Of a stretch of DNA of 64,000 bases, positions 17,467 to 27,459 are shown piece by piece. The position numbers and the translations under genes are program-made. The stretch is from Acetivibrio sp. MSJd-27 (lineage in GTDB: Bacteria > Bacillota > Clostridia > UMGS1840 > HGM11507), in the NCBI RefSeq assembly GCF_018918095.1, contig NZ_JAHLPV010000004.1, forward strand, positions 62,001 to 126,000, written 5' to 3'. How positions within the stretch are numbered: position 1 is the stretch's first letter; each line of letters opens with the position of its first letter. The notes below the pieces were generated by a model. The model did not search any database and had not been told where the DNA came from. It saw nothing but the letters and a program-made list of their open reading frames with translations.

Positions 17467-20142
17467 ATGAAGATGCAAAATAACAGAAAGCTGCGCAAAA
17501 CCCTGTCCCTGTTCCTGGCGCTGACCTTGTTTCTGGGATGCCTGGCGATCGCTCAGGCTTTCCCGGCGGACATTGCAGGTCAGTCCTTTGAGAAGGACGC
17601 AGAGTTTCTGCTGACGCTGGGGATTATGGAGCCCAACACCATCGAAAACTTCTCGCCTGAGGTGACCATCACCCGCAGCGAGATGGCTGTGCTGGCGGCC
17701 AAGATGATGAATCTGGCCATCGGGGAGTTTTCCGGGAATACCGGCTATCAGGACGTCCCGCCAAACTATTACGCCGCCGCCGAGATTCAGGTCATAAGTG
17801 CCCTGGGGATCATGGCGGGCAGAGGGGACGGAAACTTCTATCCGGAAGAGTTTATTACCCATGGGGACGCACTGGCGATTTGCGCCAGAATCTTGGGATA
17901 CAAAGAACTGGCAGATAATACCCCCGGAGAATATCCCTATAACTATTACATTCTGGCGAGGGATCTGGGGTTAACTTCCGGTTTGAACATAAACCTGATG
18001 GAAAATATCAATCGCGGTAATCTTTCTATCTTGGTGCGAAATACTTTGGAAACAGAGCTTTATCAGGTCATGTCGGTTGCGAATGGGATGGTTAGCAAGA
18101 CGGTCAAGGAAGGGGAAACCCTGCTGAGCGAATACCACAGAATCTTCAAGGCGGAAGGCCAGATTATGGGCAACGAGGTGAGCTTTCTGAACAGCTCCGC
18201 CAACCTGCCTGAGGGAAAAATCCAGATTGGCAGGCTGATCCTAAACGCCAGCGAATCCGGCATCAGCGATATGCTGGGACGCTATGTGGAGGCCTATTAT
18301 CTGGAGGAAGAGGAGACGGTTATCTTCTTTGAAGAGGTTGTCAACAAGCTGCCGCTGAAGCTTGACGCGGATGACATCGTGTCTTACAGCGGTTCCACCC
18401 TGACCTATGAGCAGGACGGGAAGGAATACCGCTTCACCGTCCCCGCCAGCCTGTATGTGATATACAACAAGAAGGCAGCCACCGGTTTCAGCGCGGAGCT
18501 GCTGACTCCGGAGGAGGGATCTTTGGAGTTTGTGGACGGCGACAAGGACGGACAGTATGACGTGGTTTTTGTGGAGTCCTATCAGAACTATATTGTGGAC
18601 AGACTGAACACCGCGGAGGAGATTGTGCTGTTCACCGACGGCACCAGAATCGACTGCGGTCAGGGCGGCGCCGACGTGATCTTGAAGGACGCTGCGGGTG
18701 AAAAGCAGAGCTTTGCCATGCTGAAACCGGGGGATGTAGTCACACGGTTCTCCAGTGACGATGGAAGCTATACCGAGTTGTACAGAAACGAGAAGACTTT
18801 CAGCGGCACCATCACCGCCATCTATGAGGAGGACGGCAGAATCGGCCTGACCATTGACAATGGGGAGGAAAAACCCAGCCTTTCTTACACGGACAAAGGC
18901 TTCAAGGCGCGTTATCCCGGCATTGCGGTGGGGAGCTACGGCACCTTCACCACCAACATTTACGGGGATGTTGTGGGCTACAGCGTTCAGTCAGCGGATT
19001 CTATTCAGCTGGGTTATCTGATTGCCGGCCGGCAGGAGGATACCCTTTCGGGAATCTATCAGGTGAAAATCTTCAGCGAGAAGGGTGAAATGATGATCCG
19101 CGACCTTCACGACAAGGTGGAGATGGACGGGGTGAGAGACACTGCGGCAGAAACCTTCAAAAAACTGTATGATGACGGCGACTTCAAAAACCAGCTGATC
19201 CGGTTCAAGATGAACGAGAAGGGCAGCATCACCTACATCGACACAGCTAACGGTAAAGCAGCCAACGACCCGGAGGGGGATGTGCGGCTGATCAAAATCA
19301 ACCAGGGCACCTCCCAGAAATACTATTCCGGACAGATGGTGTTTGAAGGAACCACCTTCCTGCAGGCGGACACGGTGATTTTCTCTGTTCCGGCAGAACC
19401 GGCGACAGCGCAGGACGAGGATTTTGCCATCCTGACTCCGGCGGCTCTGGGGAACGGTTCACCTTATACCTATTATGCATACAATGAGGATTACAAGCAG
19501 ATCAGCGCTTCCTCCCTGGTCATCGAAAGTGAGATGGGGAACAATGTGCAGTTTGCCCAGTACGAACTTTTGTGCTACATCTCCAAGATTACCACAGCGG
19601 TGAACGATAAGGGGGATGTGATCCACAAGGTTTACTACCTAAAGGGCGGCGTGGCATCGGAGGCGAGAACGGTGGATGATAAGCTGTTCAAGGATCGTTC
19701 GGTGGGAGACGCAATGATGATCAAGCTCAACGTCAACAATGAGATTTTCGCTTACCGGCTGTATTTCGACGGCAAGGAGAAAAAGCTGAAGAAATACAAT
19801 GAAACTACCGGAGAATACGATGACGCTACAAATCCCAATATGTCCGATTATAACGGGCAGTACAGAACTATCTATGGTAATGTGGCATACACCAAGGGGG
19901 ACATGGTGGCCATCGTGAACGGTGATGTGACGCAGATCACCGATCCCGTTGCTGTAAACGATTATGCGAATGAAATTCATAGACTGCCCCGGAATCTCTA
20001 TCTGTTTGACACTGAAAAAAATACCGTGCGGAAGGCCGCCTCGGCGGAGATTGTGGACTACTACACCGATTCGAAGAACTACTGCAAAATGTTCTATTAC
20101 CAAATTTACAGCCTGGACTATGACGCCATGATCGTCATCTGA
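17467..20142 (+). CDS. Large N-terminal SLH-domain surface protein (locus I)
   Basis: An 891-residue protein with a signal peptide to about residue 31. Three SLH-like repeats follow at about 33-85, 93-145 and a degenerate one near 155-195 (GIMAGRGDGNFYPEEFITHGDAL is the clearest). The remaining about 700 residues are beta-rich, with no named enzyme domain that I recognise. Its only close relative in view is the 876-residue protein at 54208, which shares the SLH start, the hydrophobic spacing and the total length. Each locus has exactly one such protein next to its other SLH or InlB-repeat genes. It may be a wall-anchored scaffold or binding platform; function unknown. It is 20 bases behind the lyase gene and in the same operon. 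Confidence 0.8.
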   Translation: MKMQNNRKLRKTLSLFLALTLFLGCLAIAQAFPADIAGQSFEKDAEFLLTLGIMEPNTIENFSPEVTITRSEMAVLAAKMMNLAIGEFSGNTGYQDVPPNYYAAAEIQVISALGIMAGRGDGNFYPEEFITHGDALAICARILGYKELADNTPGEYPYNYYILARDLGLTSGLNINLMENINRGNLSILVRNTLETELYQVMSVANGMVSKTVKEGETLLSEYHRIFKAEGQIMGNEVSFLNSSANLPEGKIQIGRLILNASESGISDMLGRYVEAYYLEEEETVIFFEEVVNKLPLKLDADDIVSYSGSTLTYEQDGKEYRFTVPASLYVIYNKKAATGFSAELLTPEEGSLEFVDGDKDGQYDVVFVESYQNYIVDRLNTAEEIVLFTDGTRIDCGQGGADVILKDAAGEKQSFAMLKPGDVVTRFSSDDGSYTELYRNEKTFSGTITAIYEEDGRIGLTIDNGEEKPSLSYTDKGFKARYPGIAVGSYGTFTTNIYGDVVGYSVQSADSIQLGYLIAGRQEDTLSGIYQVKIFSEKGEMMIRDLHDKVEMDGVRDTAAETFKKLYDDGDFKNQLIRFKMNEKGSITYIDTANGKAANDPEGDVRLIKINQGTSQKYYSGQMVFEGTTFLQADTVIFSVPAEPATAQDEDFAILTPAALGNGSPYTYYAYNEDYKQISASSLVIESEMGNNVQFAQYELLCYISKITTAVNDKGDVIHKVYYLKGGVASEARTVDDKLFKDRSVGDAMMIKLNVNNEIFAYRLYFDGKEKKLKKYNETTGEYDDATNPNMSDYNGQYRTIYGNVAYTKGDMVAIVNGDVTQITDPVAVNDYANEIHRLPRNLYLFDTEKNTVRKAASAEIVDYYTDSKNYCKMFYYQIYSLDYDAMIVI

Positions 20143-20170
20143 CAGGCAAAAAATAAAAGGGAGGATATCT

Positions 20171-21148
20171 ATGTTGAAAAAAGCTTTTGCCGCCTTTCTG
20201 GCAACCGGCGTTTTCATGCTTCAGGCATCCTTAACGATTTTTGCAGCGGAGAGTGATTTTACCTCCGCCAATAATCCTGTGACCGTCACCAAGGCGGCGG
20301 ACGGCGCTTATACCGTCACCGTTTCCAATCCTTATTTTGCCGGGGAGACGATCACGGCTGCAGTTATCAGGGAAGGGGAGGATCCCTCCGTTCTGAAAAC
20401 CGATCCTAGCAAAGTGCTGTATGTCAACGAGGCGACAGCCGATGGAGAAGGCAGCGCAACGTTTCAGTTTTTTCCAAGGGAGAAGGTTCCCTTTTATGTG
20501 GCGGTAGGCTCTTCCAGACCAATGTCCTATACCGAGGGAGGCGCTACAACCTCTTACATCAAGGCGTCAGTGAAGACCTACACCGTTACGGTGTCATCGG
20601 GTGCAAACGGCACGGTAATCCCAGGGGGAACAACAACGGTGGAGGAGAACGGCAGCTTCACCCTTACAGCAACTCCCAACCAGGGCTACGAGCTGGATAA
20701 GATTCTGGTCAATGGCGCGGATACTCCCGCAAACAACGAGGGGAAGGTAACCATCACCGTAACGCGGGACACCGTCATCGAAGTTTCCTTCAAAGCAGCC
20801 GCGGCTTTGCCGCCGGAAATTACCCTTCCTGCAGAGGTTGCTTTTCAGTCTGCGGACAAGACTCAGTCGATCACCTTTGGGTAGATCACCCAAAAAGAAG
20901 GATATGAAATTATCGAATACGGAATTATCTGCGGCTCCACCTTAGAGGCGGTGCGGGACAATGCAGACAGCTGTAAAAAGTATGCCGCCAAAAACAATGC
21001 CAACAGCAAAGGACAGTTTGGCATACAGTTTAAAGGGAACTTGTCTCTCCTGGGCGACAGTTATTATATCCGGGCGTATGTGACCTATACTGATAGAACT
21101 GAACTCCATACCATTTACAGCGATAAGATTATCGCTGTAAACAACTGA
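20171..21148 (+). pseudogene. InlB-repeat secreted protein interrupted by an in-frame amber codon
   Basis: The frame encodes a signal peptide (to about residue 26, IFAA), an Ig-like domain (about 30-135), an InlB-like/Flg_new_2 repeat (about 138-215, TVTVSSGANGTVIPGG onward), then TAG at 20882-20884. After the TAG the same frame stays open to the TGA at 21146-21148. The downstream part aligns with the C-terminus of the intact paralogue at 51439 (GQFGIQFKGN vs GQYGIQLQGN; YYIRAYVTY vs YYTRTYVTY), and the TAG falls at a Ser position of the paralogue. TAG is used as a normal terminator elsewhere in the window, so a mutation (for example TCG to TAG) or occasional readthrough is more likely than recoding. 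If translated only to the TAG, a 237-residue product results. Confidence 0.8.
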
Positions 21149-21162
21149 TGGGAGGTGTTGAA

Positions 21163-23358
21163 ATGAAGAAAAAAATAATATCCCTTCTGGTTTTGACAGC
21201 CCTTGCGCTGTCGGTGTTCTCGGGAAGCCTGGTTCTGACAGGCGTCGCAGAGGACGTCAATGTGCTGTATTTCAACGATTTTGATACATCCTATGATGCG
21301 GGCGAGTGGGAAACTGTTTCCGGTGTAGCGTATCAGGTTGAAAGAAAAATGGATGAAGAAACCGGAAACGGTGTATTGCAGGTAAGCTTGCCATCAGGCA
21401 CCGGGACGGTCGAATTAAATAAGACAATTCAAAATACCGCGGCAAATAAACCGAAGCTTCTGTTTGAATATCGGTTTCGGTTTGCACAAAACGGCGGCTG
21501 GAATGGCTATACCTCTCTGGGGCAAAAAGATCTCTATAACGATCAGACAAGGCACTGCCACGCGGTATTCAACGACGGCGGTTCAATCAGTAATACGGTG
21601 TTCGATATGGCCAATGTCAATGACAGGAAGCAGATTGGAACAATCAATGGGGCAAATGTCTGGAATACTATTTCCGTGCTGTATGACAATATTGAAAACA
21701 AGAGAACGGTGTTTATCAACGGGGCAGCGGGGGAAGAGATTGCATCCGGCAACACCTGGTCTGCAAGCGGCATGTTTAATATTTGTCTGAAAGCGGGCAT
21801 CCGTGACAATGTACCTCTGGAATTTGATTACATTCGTATTGCGGCATGTCCCGAAAGCTTTGATTACACGCCTTCCGGTTCCGACGGCGCGAAGGTGGAC
21901 CTGACCTTCAACAGCCTGCCGGATCCGGGCAAAATGATTCCTGCAAACTTCACGGTGGACGGCGCTTCCGTCGTGGCTGTGGAGAGAAATTATGAAAAGC
22001 CCAACACCTATACCCTGGGGTTTGAAACCCCTCTGGCGGCAGGGAATTACACAGTCACAGCCGATGCGGCTGTCACCTCGGCGGACGGCACCCCTGTCAG
22101 CACAGAGGCGAAAAGCTTTGCTGCAGTTCCCAAAGCGCCGGCGTATACGATAAATTATCTATATAACTATAATTTTATAGCCGGCGAGAATAGAAGCGGC
22201 TTTACCACGACTCCCGGAGACGGAGCTATCGAAATCAAGGAGGAGGAAGGTTATCTGCGGATGACCGGTGTGGAAGGGGATCCCTTTGCAGGTGCTGCGG
22301 TTCCTCAGATTGCCAAAAATCAGGGCTCGATTGCCGGTAATCCCAACGTGGTGCTGGAATTCCGTTACCGTACCGACGGTTTTAACACAGAAACCGATCG
22401 GCTTCAACCCTTTGTGAACTATGGGAATGCTCCCGGCGTTTGTCTCTATCACGGCGGGGTGCATACAGCAGTAAGAGCAAATACGGCAGACACATCCAAG
22501 AAGGTTGCTGACGCCGCAAACGGCGAATGGCACAATGTCAGCATCATCTATAACGGGACAAAACAGGAGCGTACCATCCTGGTAGATGGAGAACCGATGA
22601 AAACCACCACCGACGGAAACGGTACGGCAGGCACTGAATACGGAAACAATCAGACCAATACCATCTTTGCGTTCCAGTGGAGAGGTTATTTCAGAAATAT
22701 CAACTATGTTGATTTTGACTATATCCGTGCTTATACCTATCCCGAATTCAGCATGAAGCTCCCCAAGGAGGAAGGGGTATCCGCCGGTGGCATTGACGTG
22801 GATTTCAGCTACTTTCCGGATGTGAGCACGCTGACCAATGCCAATATCTCGGTCAAGGAAGCGGGCACTGAGAAGGTTGTCACCACAGCGGGTAATCCGG
22901 TTTCCAATGGCACTGTCCGGCAGTACACCCTGGCGTTTGACGAGTTGCTTATGCCCAACACAGCCTATGACATTACGCTGGATGTGAAGGATATCGACGG
23001 ACGACCCCTGAGCATCACCAAGACCTTCACCACCGGCGATCCGATGATGGAGATCGGTGAGCTTTTCATCGACAAAAGCGATCTTTCGGCTGTCACCGCA
23101 AGCTTTACCGCGGTGAATCAGACTGCAGCCTCTGAAAGCGGCGTGCTGACGGTGGCGGCTTACACGGTGGAAAACGGCGTGGAGAAGATGAACGCCATGG
23201 CGTCCAAAAATGTTTTGGTTGCCGCCAACAGCGGCAAGGTGACTTACACCACGGATTCCATTGACGTGTCCGCTCTGGAGGGGGATGTGAAAATCCGCGC
23301 CTTCCTGTGGTCGGGCGATAACAATCTGACCCCGTTGAAACCCATGAAGGAAGAATAA
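21163..23358 (+). CDS. Secreted protein with two lectin-like (ConA/LamG-type) domains
   Basis: A 731-residue protein. A signal peptide ends near residue 28. Two related modules follow: ConA-like domain (about 30-230) plus SbsA-type Ig-like domain (about 230-320), then the same again (about 325-530 and 530-630). A final Ig-like domain ends VKIRAFLWSGDNNLTPLKP, a C-terminal module also found in the lyase at 23374. The first modules resemble the N-terminal part of the SLH protein at 11556 (YYNSFD / YFNDFD openings). There is no SLH tail, so it is probably released or held by carbohydrate. The ATG at 21163 has GGAGGTG upstream; an ATG at 21148 overlapping the previous stop is less likely. Confidence 0.82.
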   Translation: MKKKIISLLVLTALALSVFSGSLVLTGVAEDVNVLYFNDFDTSYDAGEWETVSGVAYQVERKMDEETGNGVLQVSLPSGTGTVELNKTIQNTAANKPKLLFEYRFRFAQNGGWNGYTSLGQKDLYNDQTRHCHAVFNDGGSISNTVFDMANVNDRKQIGTINGANVWNTISVLYDNIENKRTVFINGAAGEEIASGNTWSASGMFNICLKAGIRDNVPLEFDYIRIAACPESFDYTPSGSDGAKVDLTFNSLPDPGKMIPANFTVDGASVVAVERNYEKPNTYTLGFETPLAAGNYTVTADAAVTSADGTPVSTEAKSFAAVPKAPAYTINYLYNYNFIAGENRSGFTTTPGDGAIEIKEEEGYLRMTGVEGDPFAGAAVPQIAKNQGSIAGNPNVVLEFRYRTDGFNTETDRLQPFVNYGNAPGVCLYHGGVHTAVRANTADTSKKVADAANGEWHNVSIIYNGTKQERTILVDGEPMKTTTDGNGTAGTEYGNNQTNTIFAFQWRGYFRNINYVDFDYIRAYTYPEFSMKLPKEEGVSAGGIDVDFSYFPDVSTLTNANISVKEAGTEKVVTTAGNPVSNGTVRQYTLAFDELLMPNTAYDITLDVKDIDGRPLSITKTFTTGDPMMEIGELFIDKSDLSAVTASFTAVNQTAASESGVLTVAAYTVENGVEKMNAMASKNVLVAANSGKVTYTTDSIDVSALEGDVKIRAFLWSGDNNLTPLKPMKEE

Positions 23359-23373
23359 CAGAGGGTGATGGTA

Positions 23374-26133
23374 TTGAAAAAATGCAACAAGATAATATCT
23401 CTTTTCCTCTGCCTGCTTCTGGATCAGCAGGGATTTGACGCATTGAAGGCACAGACCGGCACAGGCAACTATGGAAAAATCTGGGCAGGCATCGAACAGG
23501 ACGCGGATAGCTATGTGAACCAGACTCCGCCTGACTGGTCGGAGGAGATCAATCAGGGGGAAAACCTCTGGATCTCCGGTTGGGGAGAAAAGCTGTCCAC
23601 TCTTTGCTTTGTCTATAAGCTCACCGGGGATGAGACAAAAAAGGCGGGCTATAAAGCTTCTGCTACCCGGTATGTGAATCGATTGATTTCCTACCCCGTC
23701 TGGGCAAGCCGGGGCGCAACCGCAAACAACGAGATGGCCGGGCAGGGCGCCTTTCTGGGGATTGCTCTGTACTATGACTGGCTTTACCACGATCTGACAC
23801 AGGAGGAACGGGATGCGGCGGTCAACGCCCTCTCAGTCCGGGGAGAAGACATGATAAAGGGCGGCTGGTGGAAAACCTCCTGGCTGCAGAATCACATGAT
23901 GTCCTGCTGGGGCTCTCTTTTCGTGGCTGCAACCGCCATCTATGACGTATATCCGGCCGCAGAGGGTTGGATGACCAAGATCTCCGACAACTTCCAGAAA
24001 ACGCTGGAGCTGTTCCCCGCCGACGGCACTGGCTTTGAAGGGCATATGTACTGGAGTATCACCATGCGGTGGCAAACTATGGTGAGCAGGCTGTCGGATC
24101 AGTTCTTAAACACTCAGATGTTCCAACTTCCGGTTTTCCGGAACGCGGCGAAGTGGGGGTTCTACAACGCCATCCCCCGGGACGCATGGAGATACGACAC
24201 CGACCAGTTTAACGGCGGCGACGCGCCGGTTTACAGCTATTATAGCATGGCAAATTTTATGGCTGCCATTGCAAGCAAGACCGGCGACCCGGTGATCCAG
24301 TGGTATGTCAACCAGTGTATTGACCGGCTTTACAACTGGCGGAACCAGATCAATGCGCCCCTTTCCTGGCAGCTAATGATCCATTATAATCCCGCCATTT
24401 CGGAGCAGGCGCCTTCGGCGGATAATATGCCGCTGGACAAAACCTTCTCCGATACCGGTTTTACCTATCTGCGCAGTGGATGGGATGGCAGCGAGGATGT
24501 TGTCGCCTTCCGCAGCGGAAGGGTGATGGGAAAAAAGGCGGCGGAGTATGTGCTGGCGGATCCTAATCAGTATGATCTGGGGGCGGGGCACCAGCATCCC
24601 GATATCAACAGCCCCGTTATCTTTGCTAATGGGGAATGGCTGTTCAAGGACGACGGCTATGTGACCGGAAGTACCGGGCAGCACAACACTCTGCTGGTGG
24701 GCGGTCAGGGCCAGCTTGGCGATCTGCCCTCCATGCAGGCGAGCTATGGCCTGAATCAGCTTGATATGAACAAGCTTTGGTATCAGGCGAATCCCAGAGT
24801 GGTGAAGATGGAGAGTTATCCCACATTCACCTATGTGGTGTCAGACGGCACTGGGAGTTATCATCCTCAGTCCGGTCTTGAAAAATTCTATCGCCATTTC
24901 GTCTATTTAAAAGAGCAGGATGCTCTGCTGGTGCTGGACGAGGTGGAAGCTCAGGAGGAGACGGATCTGACCTTTCGCTGGCGGCCGGAAGGGTCGGCCA
25001 TCGCGGCTCAGGCGGACGGAAGCTATCTGTGCCGGAGCACAAACAGCAATCTGCGGATTCTCCCCTTCGCCGAGAGCGGGGCGGAGAGCGCAAGCGTCTC
25101 TCTGCCGGTCTATACCGGGAAAAATGTCACAGGCAGCGGCCAGTTTATCCAGGTGAAGAAAACTGCGGATAGTTGGACTCAAGCCACGGCGATCACCTGG
25201 GCGGCGGGCAGCACGACTCCCGCATCTGTGAAGCTGAACAAAACCCAGCAGGGAATCTATGAATTTGTCCTTGGAGACAAGGTGATCGCGGTTGACCCGG
25301 GTAGCCAGACAGTAAAGCCGGCGGATCCGGTGCAGGCGGCGTATCACTTTGACACAAAGACCATCCAGGTCAGCGGCATGGTTTCCGGCAGCACGGAAAC
25401 GCCGGTGACGGCGGCAGTGGTTTCCGACAGCGGGGACACAGTGTGGAGCGGGCAAATTCCAGTTTCTGCAGACGGTTCCTATGAATCGGAGATTCCGCTT
25501 AGCGGCTTTGGGGTTTACAGCGTCAATGTCAGCCACACGTCCTATGGGAGAAGCATTTCCCTTGAGATTACGGCGGAGGAACCGGAACTGCCGGCGTTCA
25601 CTGTCACGGTGTACGCGGCAGAGCAGATCCTCCGCCTGAAAGGCGAACTTGGCATCGCGCCGGAGAATCGGGTGATGACGGTGCGGCTGACTGCGCCGGA
25701 TCAGAAGATCATCTATATGAACGAATTTTCCTGCAGGACGGATGGTAACTATTCCGTCAGCGCGGTGGTTGGCCCGCTGCAGGAGGGGAGTTACCGGGCG
25801 GAGGTTTACAGCGCTGCTTACGATAAGGTGCAAACCCAGTGGATCCCCGTCGCTCTCAATGGGCAGAGCGCAGCCAAAATCACCGCCGCCGCAGACGGCT
25901 ATGAGGCGGTTGTCACCAACTGTACCGCCGAATCCAAAGAATTTGGTCTGATCCTCGCCGTCTACAATCAGACGGGGAATCAGCTTGTGGATATCCAAAC
26001 GGTATACGAGGCGTTCTCCCCGGGAGAATGCAAAACTCTGCGGCTGACATGCGACCCCGGCCTTGAGGCGGATAAAACTGTGAAAGCCTTTGTGTGGGAC
26101 GGCGATATACAGGCGGCCGCGCTGCAGCCATAA
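23374..26133 (+). CDS. Heparinase II/III-type lyase with Ig-like tail and defective export signal
   Basis: About 919 residues. The lyase core has QNHMM near residue 168 and GHQHPDINSP near 402, matching the lyase at 14483. After the core come two Ig-like domains (about 650-740 and 745-835) and a C-terminal module ending KAFVWDGD, shared with the preceding gene. TTG 23374 is chosen because GAGGG lies 8 bases upstream; GTG 23365 and ATG 23368 are too close to it. Oddity: the hydrophobic segment SLFLCLLL runs straight into DQQGFDALKAQ. In the paralogue at 14483 about 30 residues, including the signal peptidase site and the HPRL motif, lie between these parts. An in-frame deletion at the Leu codons would explain this. 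Export may be impaired. Last gene of locus I. Confidence 0.82.
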   Translation: MKKCNKIISLFLCLLLDQQGFDALKAQTGTGNYGKIWAGIEQDADSYVNQTPPDWSEEINQGENLWISGWGEKLSTLCFVYKLTGDETKKAGYKASATRYVNRLISYPVWASRGATANNEMAGQGAFLGIALYYDWLYHDLTQEERDAAVNALSVRGEDMIKGGWWKTSWLQNHMMSCWGSLFVAATAIYDVYPAAEGWMTKISDNFQKTLELFPADGTGFEGHMYWSITMRWQTMVSRLSDQFLNTQMFQLPVFRNAAKWGFYNAIPRDAWRYDTDQFNGGDAPVYSYYSMANFMAAIASKTGDPVIQWYVNQCIDRLYNWRNQINAPLSWQLMIHYNPAISEQAPSADNMPLDKTFSDTGFTYLRSGWDGSEDVVAFRSGRVMGKKAAEYVLADPNQYDLGAGHQHPDINSPVIFANGEWLFKDDGYVTGSTGQHNTLLVGGQGQLGDLPSMQASYGLNQLDMNKLWYQANPRVVKMESYPTFTYVVSDGTGSYHPQSGLEKFYRHFVYLKEQDALLVLDEVEAQEETDLTFRWRPEGSAIAAQADGSYLCRSTNSNLRILPFAESGAESASVSLPVYTGKNVTGSGQFIQVKKTADSWTQATAITWAAGSTTPASVKLNKTQQGIYEFVLGDKVIAVDPGSQTVKPADPVQAAYHFDTKTIQVSGMVSGSTETPVTAAVVSDSGDTVWSGQIPVSADGSYESEIPLSGFGVYSVNVSHTSYGRSISLEITAEEPELPAFTVTVYAAEQILRLKGELGIAPENRVMTVRLTAPDQKIIYMNEFSCRTDGNYSVSAVVGPLQEGSYRAEVYSAAYDKVQTQWIPVALNGQSAAKITAAADGYEAVVTNCTAESKEFGLILAVYNQTGNQLVDIQTVYEAFSPGECKTLRLTCDPGLEADKTVKAFVWDGDIQAAALQP

Positions 26134-26182
26134 ACAGGAAAATTTCCATTTTCCGATCTGCTGTGAATCAAGAATAAGAAAA

Positions 26183-26222
26183 AGACAAAAAGGGCACGTT
26201 TTGCAACGAGTCCTTTTTGTCT
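26183..26222 (+). terminator. Intrinsic terminator of the locus I operon
   Basis: AGACAAAAAGG (26183-26193) pairs with CCTTTTTGTCT (26212-26222), with further pairing inside (CGTT/AACG). The distal arm itself supplies the T run. Confidence 0.85.
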
Positions 26223-26485
26223 ATAGTTTATTTTTACGATTCCTATTCACGAAATACTGGAATGGATGGGTGAAAAGAAAACGATTACGTTGCTGAATAC
26301 GTACTGGACAAAACAAAGCAATGTGGAAATTGTCTGTAAGGTTAGAAAACAAAACTGGAAATAGCTGAGCGGACAGCAGTCGTTGCGGAAAGCAACACAG
26401 AAAAAAGCTGCGATGGCATCCCGCTTCTTTTGTTTCCCGGATCCGTTATTTTAATCAATTTGAATGAATAACAATGCAAAACATC

Positions 26486-26514
26486 TTGATTTTATGCAAT
26501 ACAAGTGGTATAAT
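26486..26514 (+). promoter_or_regulatory. Promoter of the polar amino acid ABC importer
   Basis: TTGATT (26486-26491), 17-base spacer with TGG just before the -10, TATAAT (26509-26514). Confidence 0.8.
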
Positions 26515-26640
26515 TACAGCAAAAAGGAAAATGCTTGCGTCTTTTTAAGCGAGGGAAGTGGTTTCTTATTTCATCGGATCGCTGTACGGCGCGGCACACC
26601 CCTTATTGAAAACAATTTATTAAAAATCGGAGGAATGAAA

Positions 26641-27372
26641 ATGAAAAAGCTTATGGCATTGGGACTGGCTTTGACCATGGTTATCGCGGTCATGGCCGGA
26701 TGCGGACAAAAAGACAAAGAGGTATTGACGATGGGGACCAACGCAGGGTTTCCGCCGTTTGAGTACAAAGAGGGAACAGAGATCGTCGGGATTGATGTCG
26801 AAATCGCAAAAGAAATTGCCAAAGAAATGGGCAAGGAATTGGAAATTTCCGATATGGAATTTGCATCCGTTGTCACTTCTGTTCAGTCCGGTAAAGTGGA
26901 TCTGGGGATCGCAGGCATGACGATCAAACCTGACAGACTGGAACAGGTTGACTTTTCCGATACCTATTATAAGGCATCTCAGCTGGTGATTGTGAAAAAG
27001 GACAGCACAATTACTGCCGCAGATCTGAACGGCAAAAAAATTGGTGTTCAGGACGGAACAACCGGGGATGACTATGCATCCGAAACATATGGGTCTTCTA
27101 ATGTGAGCAAATATCCCACCGGTATGGATGCTGTTATGGCACTGACATCTGACAAGATCGACGCGGTTATCATCGACAGCTATACCGCGAAAGCACTGGC
27201 GAAGAAAAACGCAGACATTAAAGTGCTTGATGAAGAGCTGACCAGCGAAGAGTATGCGATTGCTGTACAAAAAGGAAACACTGAGCTTCTGGAAACAGTC
27301 AACAAAGTGTTGAAGAGGCTTAAGGAAGATGGTTCTATCGACAAATTCACCGATCAGTTCGTAAAGGAATAA
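26641..27372 (+). CDS. Polar amino acid ABC transporter, substrate-binding lipoprotein
   Basis: A 243-residue lipoprotein of solute-binding family 3. A signal peptide with lipobox VMAGC (Cys near residue 21) is followed by TMGTNAGFPPFEY, the usual opening of these proteins, then GIDVEIAKEIAKEMG. The DFSDTYY and GVQDGTTG strands are also typical. It captures an amino acid outside the membrane for the permease and ATPase encoded next. Cystine, glutamine or arginine are all possible; specificity cannot be read from sequence alone. ATG 26641 is chosen over ATG 26635 because GGAGG at 26629-26633 is 7 bases from it. Confidence 0.92.
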   Translation: MKKLMALGLALTMVIAVMAGCGQKDKEVLTMGTNAGFPPFEYKEGTEIVGIDVEIAKEIAKEMGKELEISDMEFASVVTSVQSGKVDLGIAGMTIKPDRLEQVDFSDTYYKASQLVIVKKDSTITAADLNGKKIGVQDGTTGDDYASETYGSSNVSKYPTGMDAVMALTSDKIDAVIIDSYTAKALAKKNADIKVLDEELTSEEYAIAVQKGNTELLETVNKVLKRLKEDGSIDKFTDQFVKE

Positions 27373-27388
27373 ATCCGATTGGCTGGAA

Positions 27389-27418
27389 GGGGCGATGGCT
27401 GTTGCGTCGCCCCTTTTT
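27389..27418 (+). terminator. Intercistronic terminator after the binding-protein gene
   Basis: GGGGCGA (27389-27395) pairs with TCGCCCC (27407-27413), followed by five T residues. The permease gene continues on the same strand 42 bases on, so partial termination here would raise the ratio of binding protein to membrane parts. Confidence 0.75.
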
Positions 27419-27459
27419 GTTGAGTGCGGTTCCCCGGCGCCGGAAAAGGAGAATGGTTT

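Larger units (their letters stand above)
26134..26640 (+). other. Intergenic region and leader before the amino acid importer (507 bp)
   Basis: It contains the locus I terminator at its left end and a strong promoter at 26486-26514, leaving a leader of about 120 bases. Between them (26223-26485) there is only a small GTTGC/GCAAC hairpin near 26380. An open frame that extends upstream from the binding-protein gene into this leader starts before the promoter and is not credible. Confidence 0.6.

Noticed and set aside
20882-20884. Genome-wide amber recoding or pyrrolysine
   Set aside because: Several intact genes in the window end in TAG, and no PylRS or suppressor tRNA is present here.
7398-26222. 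Locus I as an island integrated at tRNA-Lys
   Set aside because: No integrase gene was seen and no repeat of the tRNA 3' end was found near 26.1-26.6 kb.
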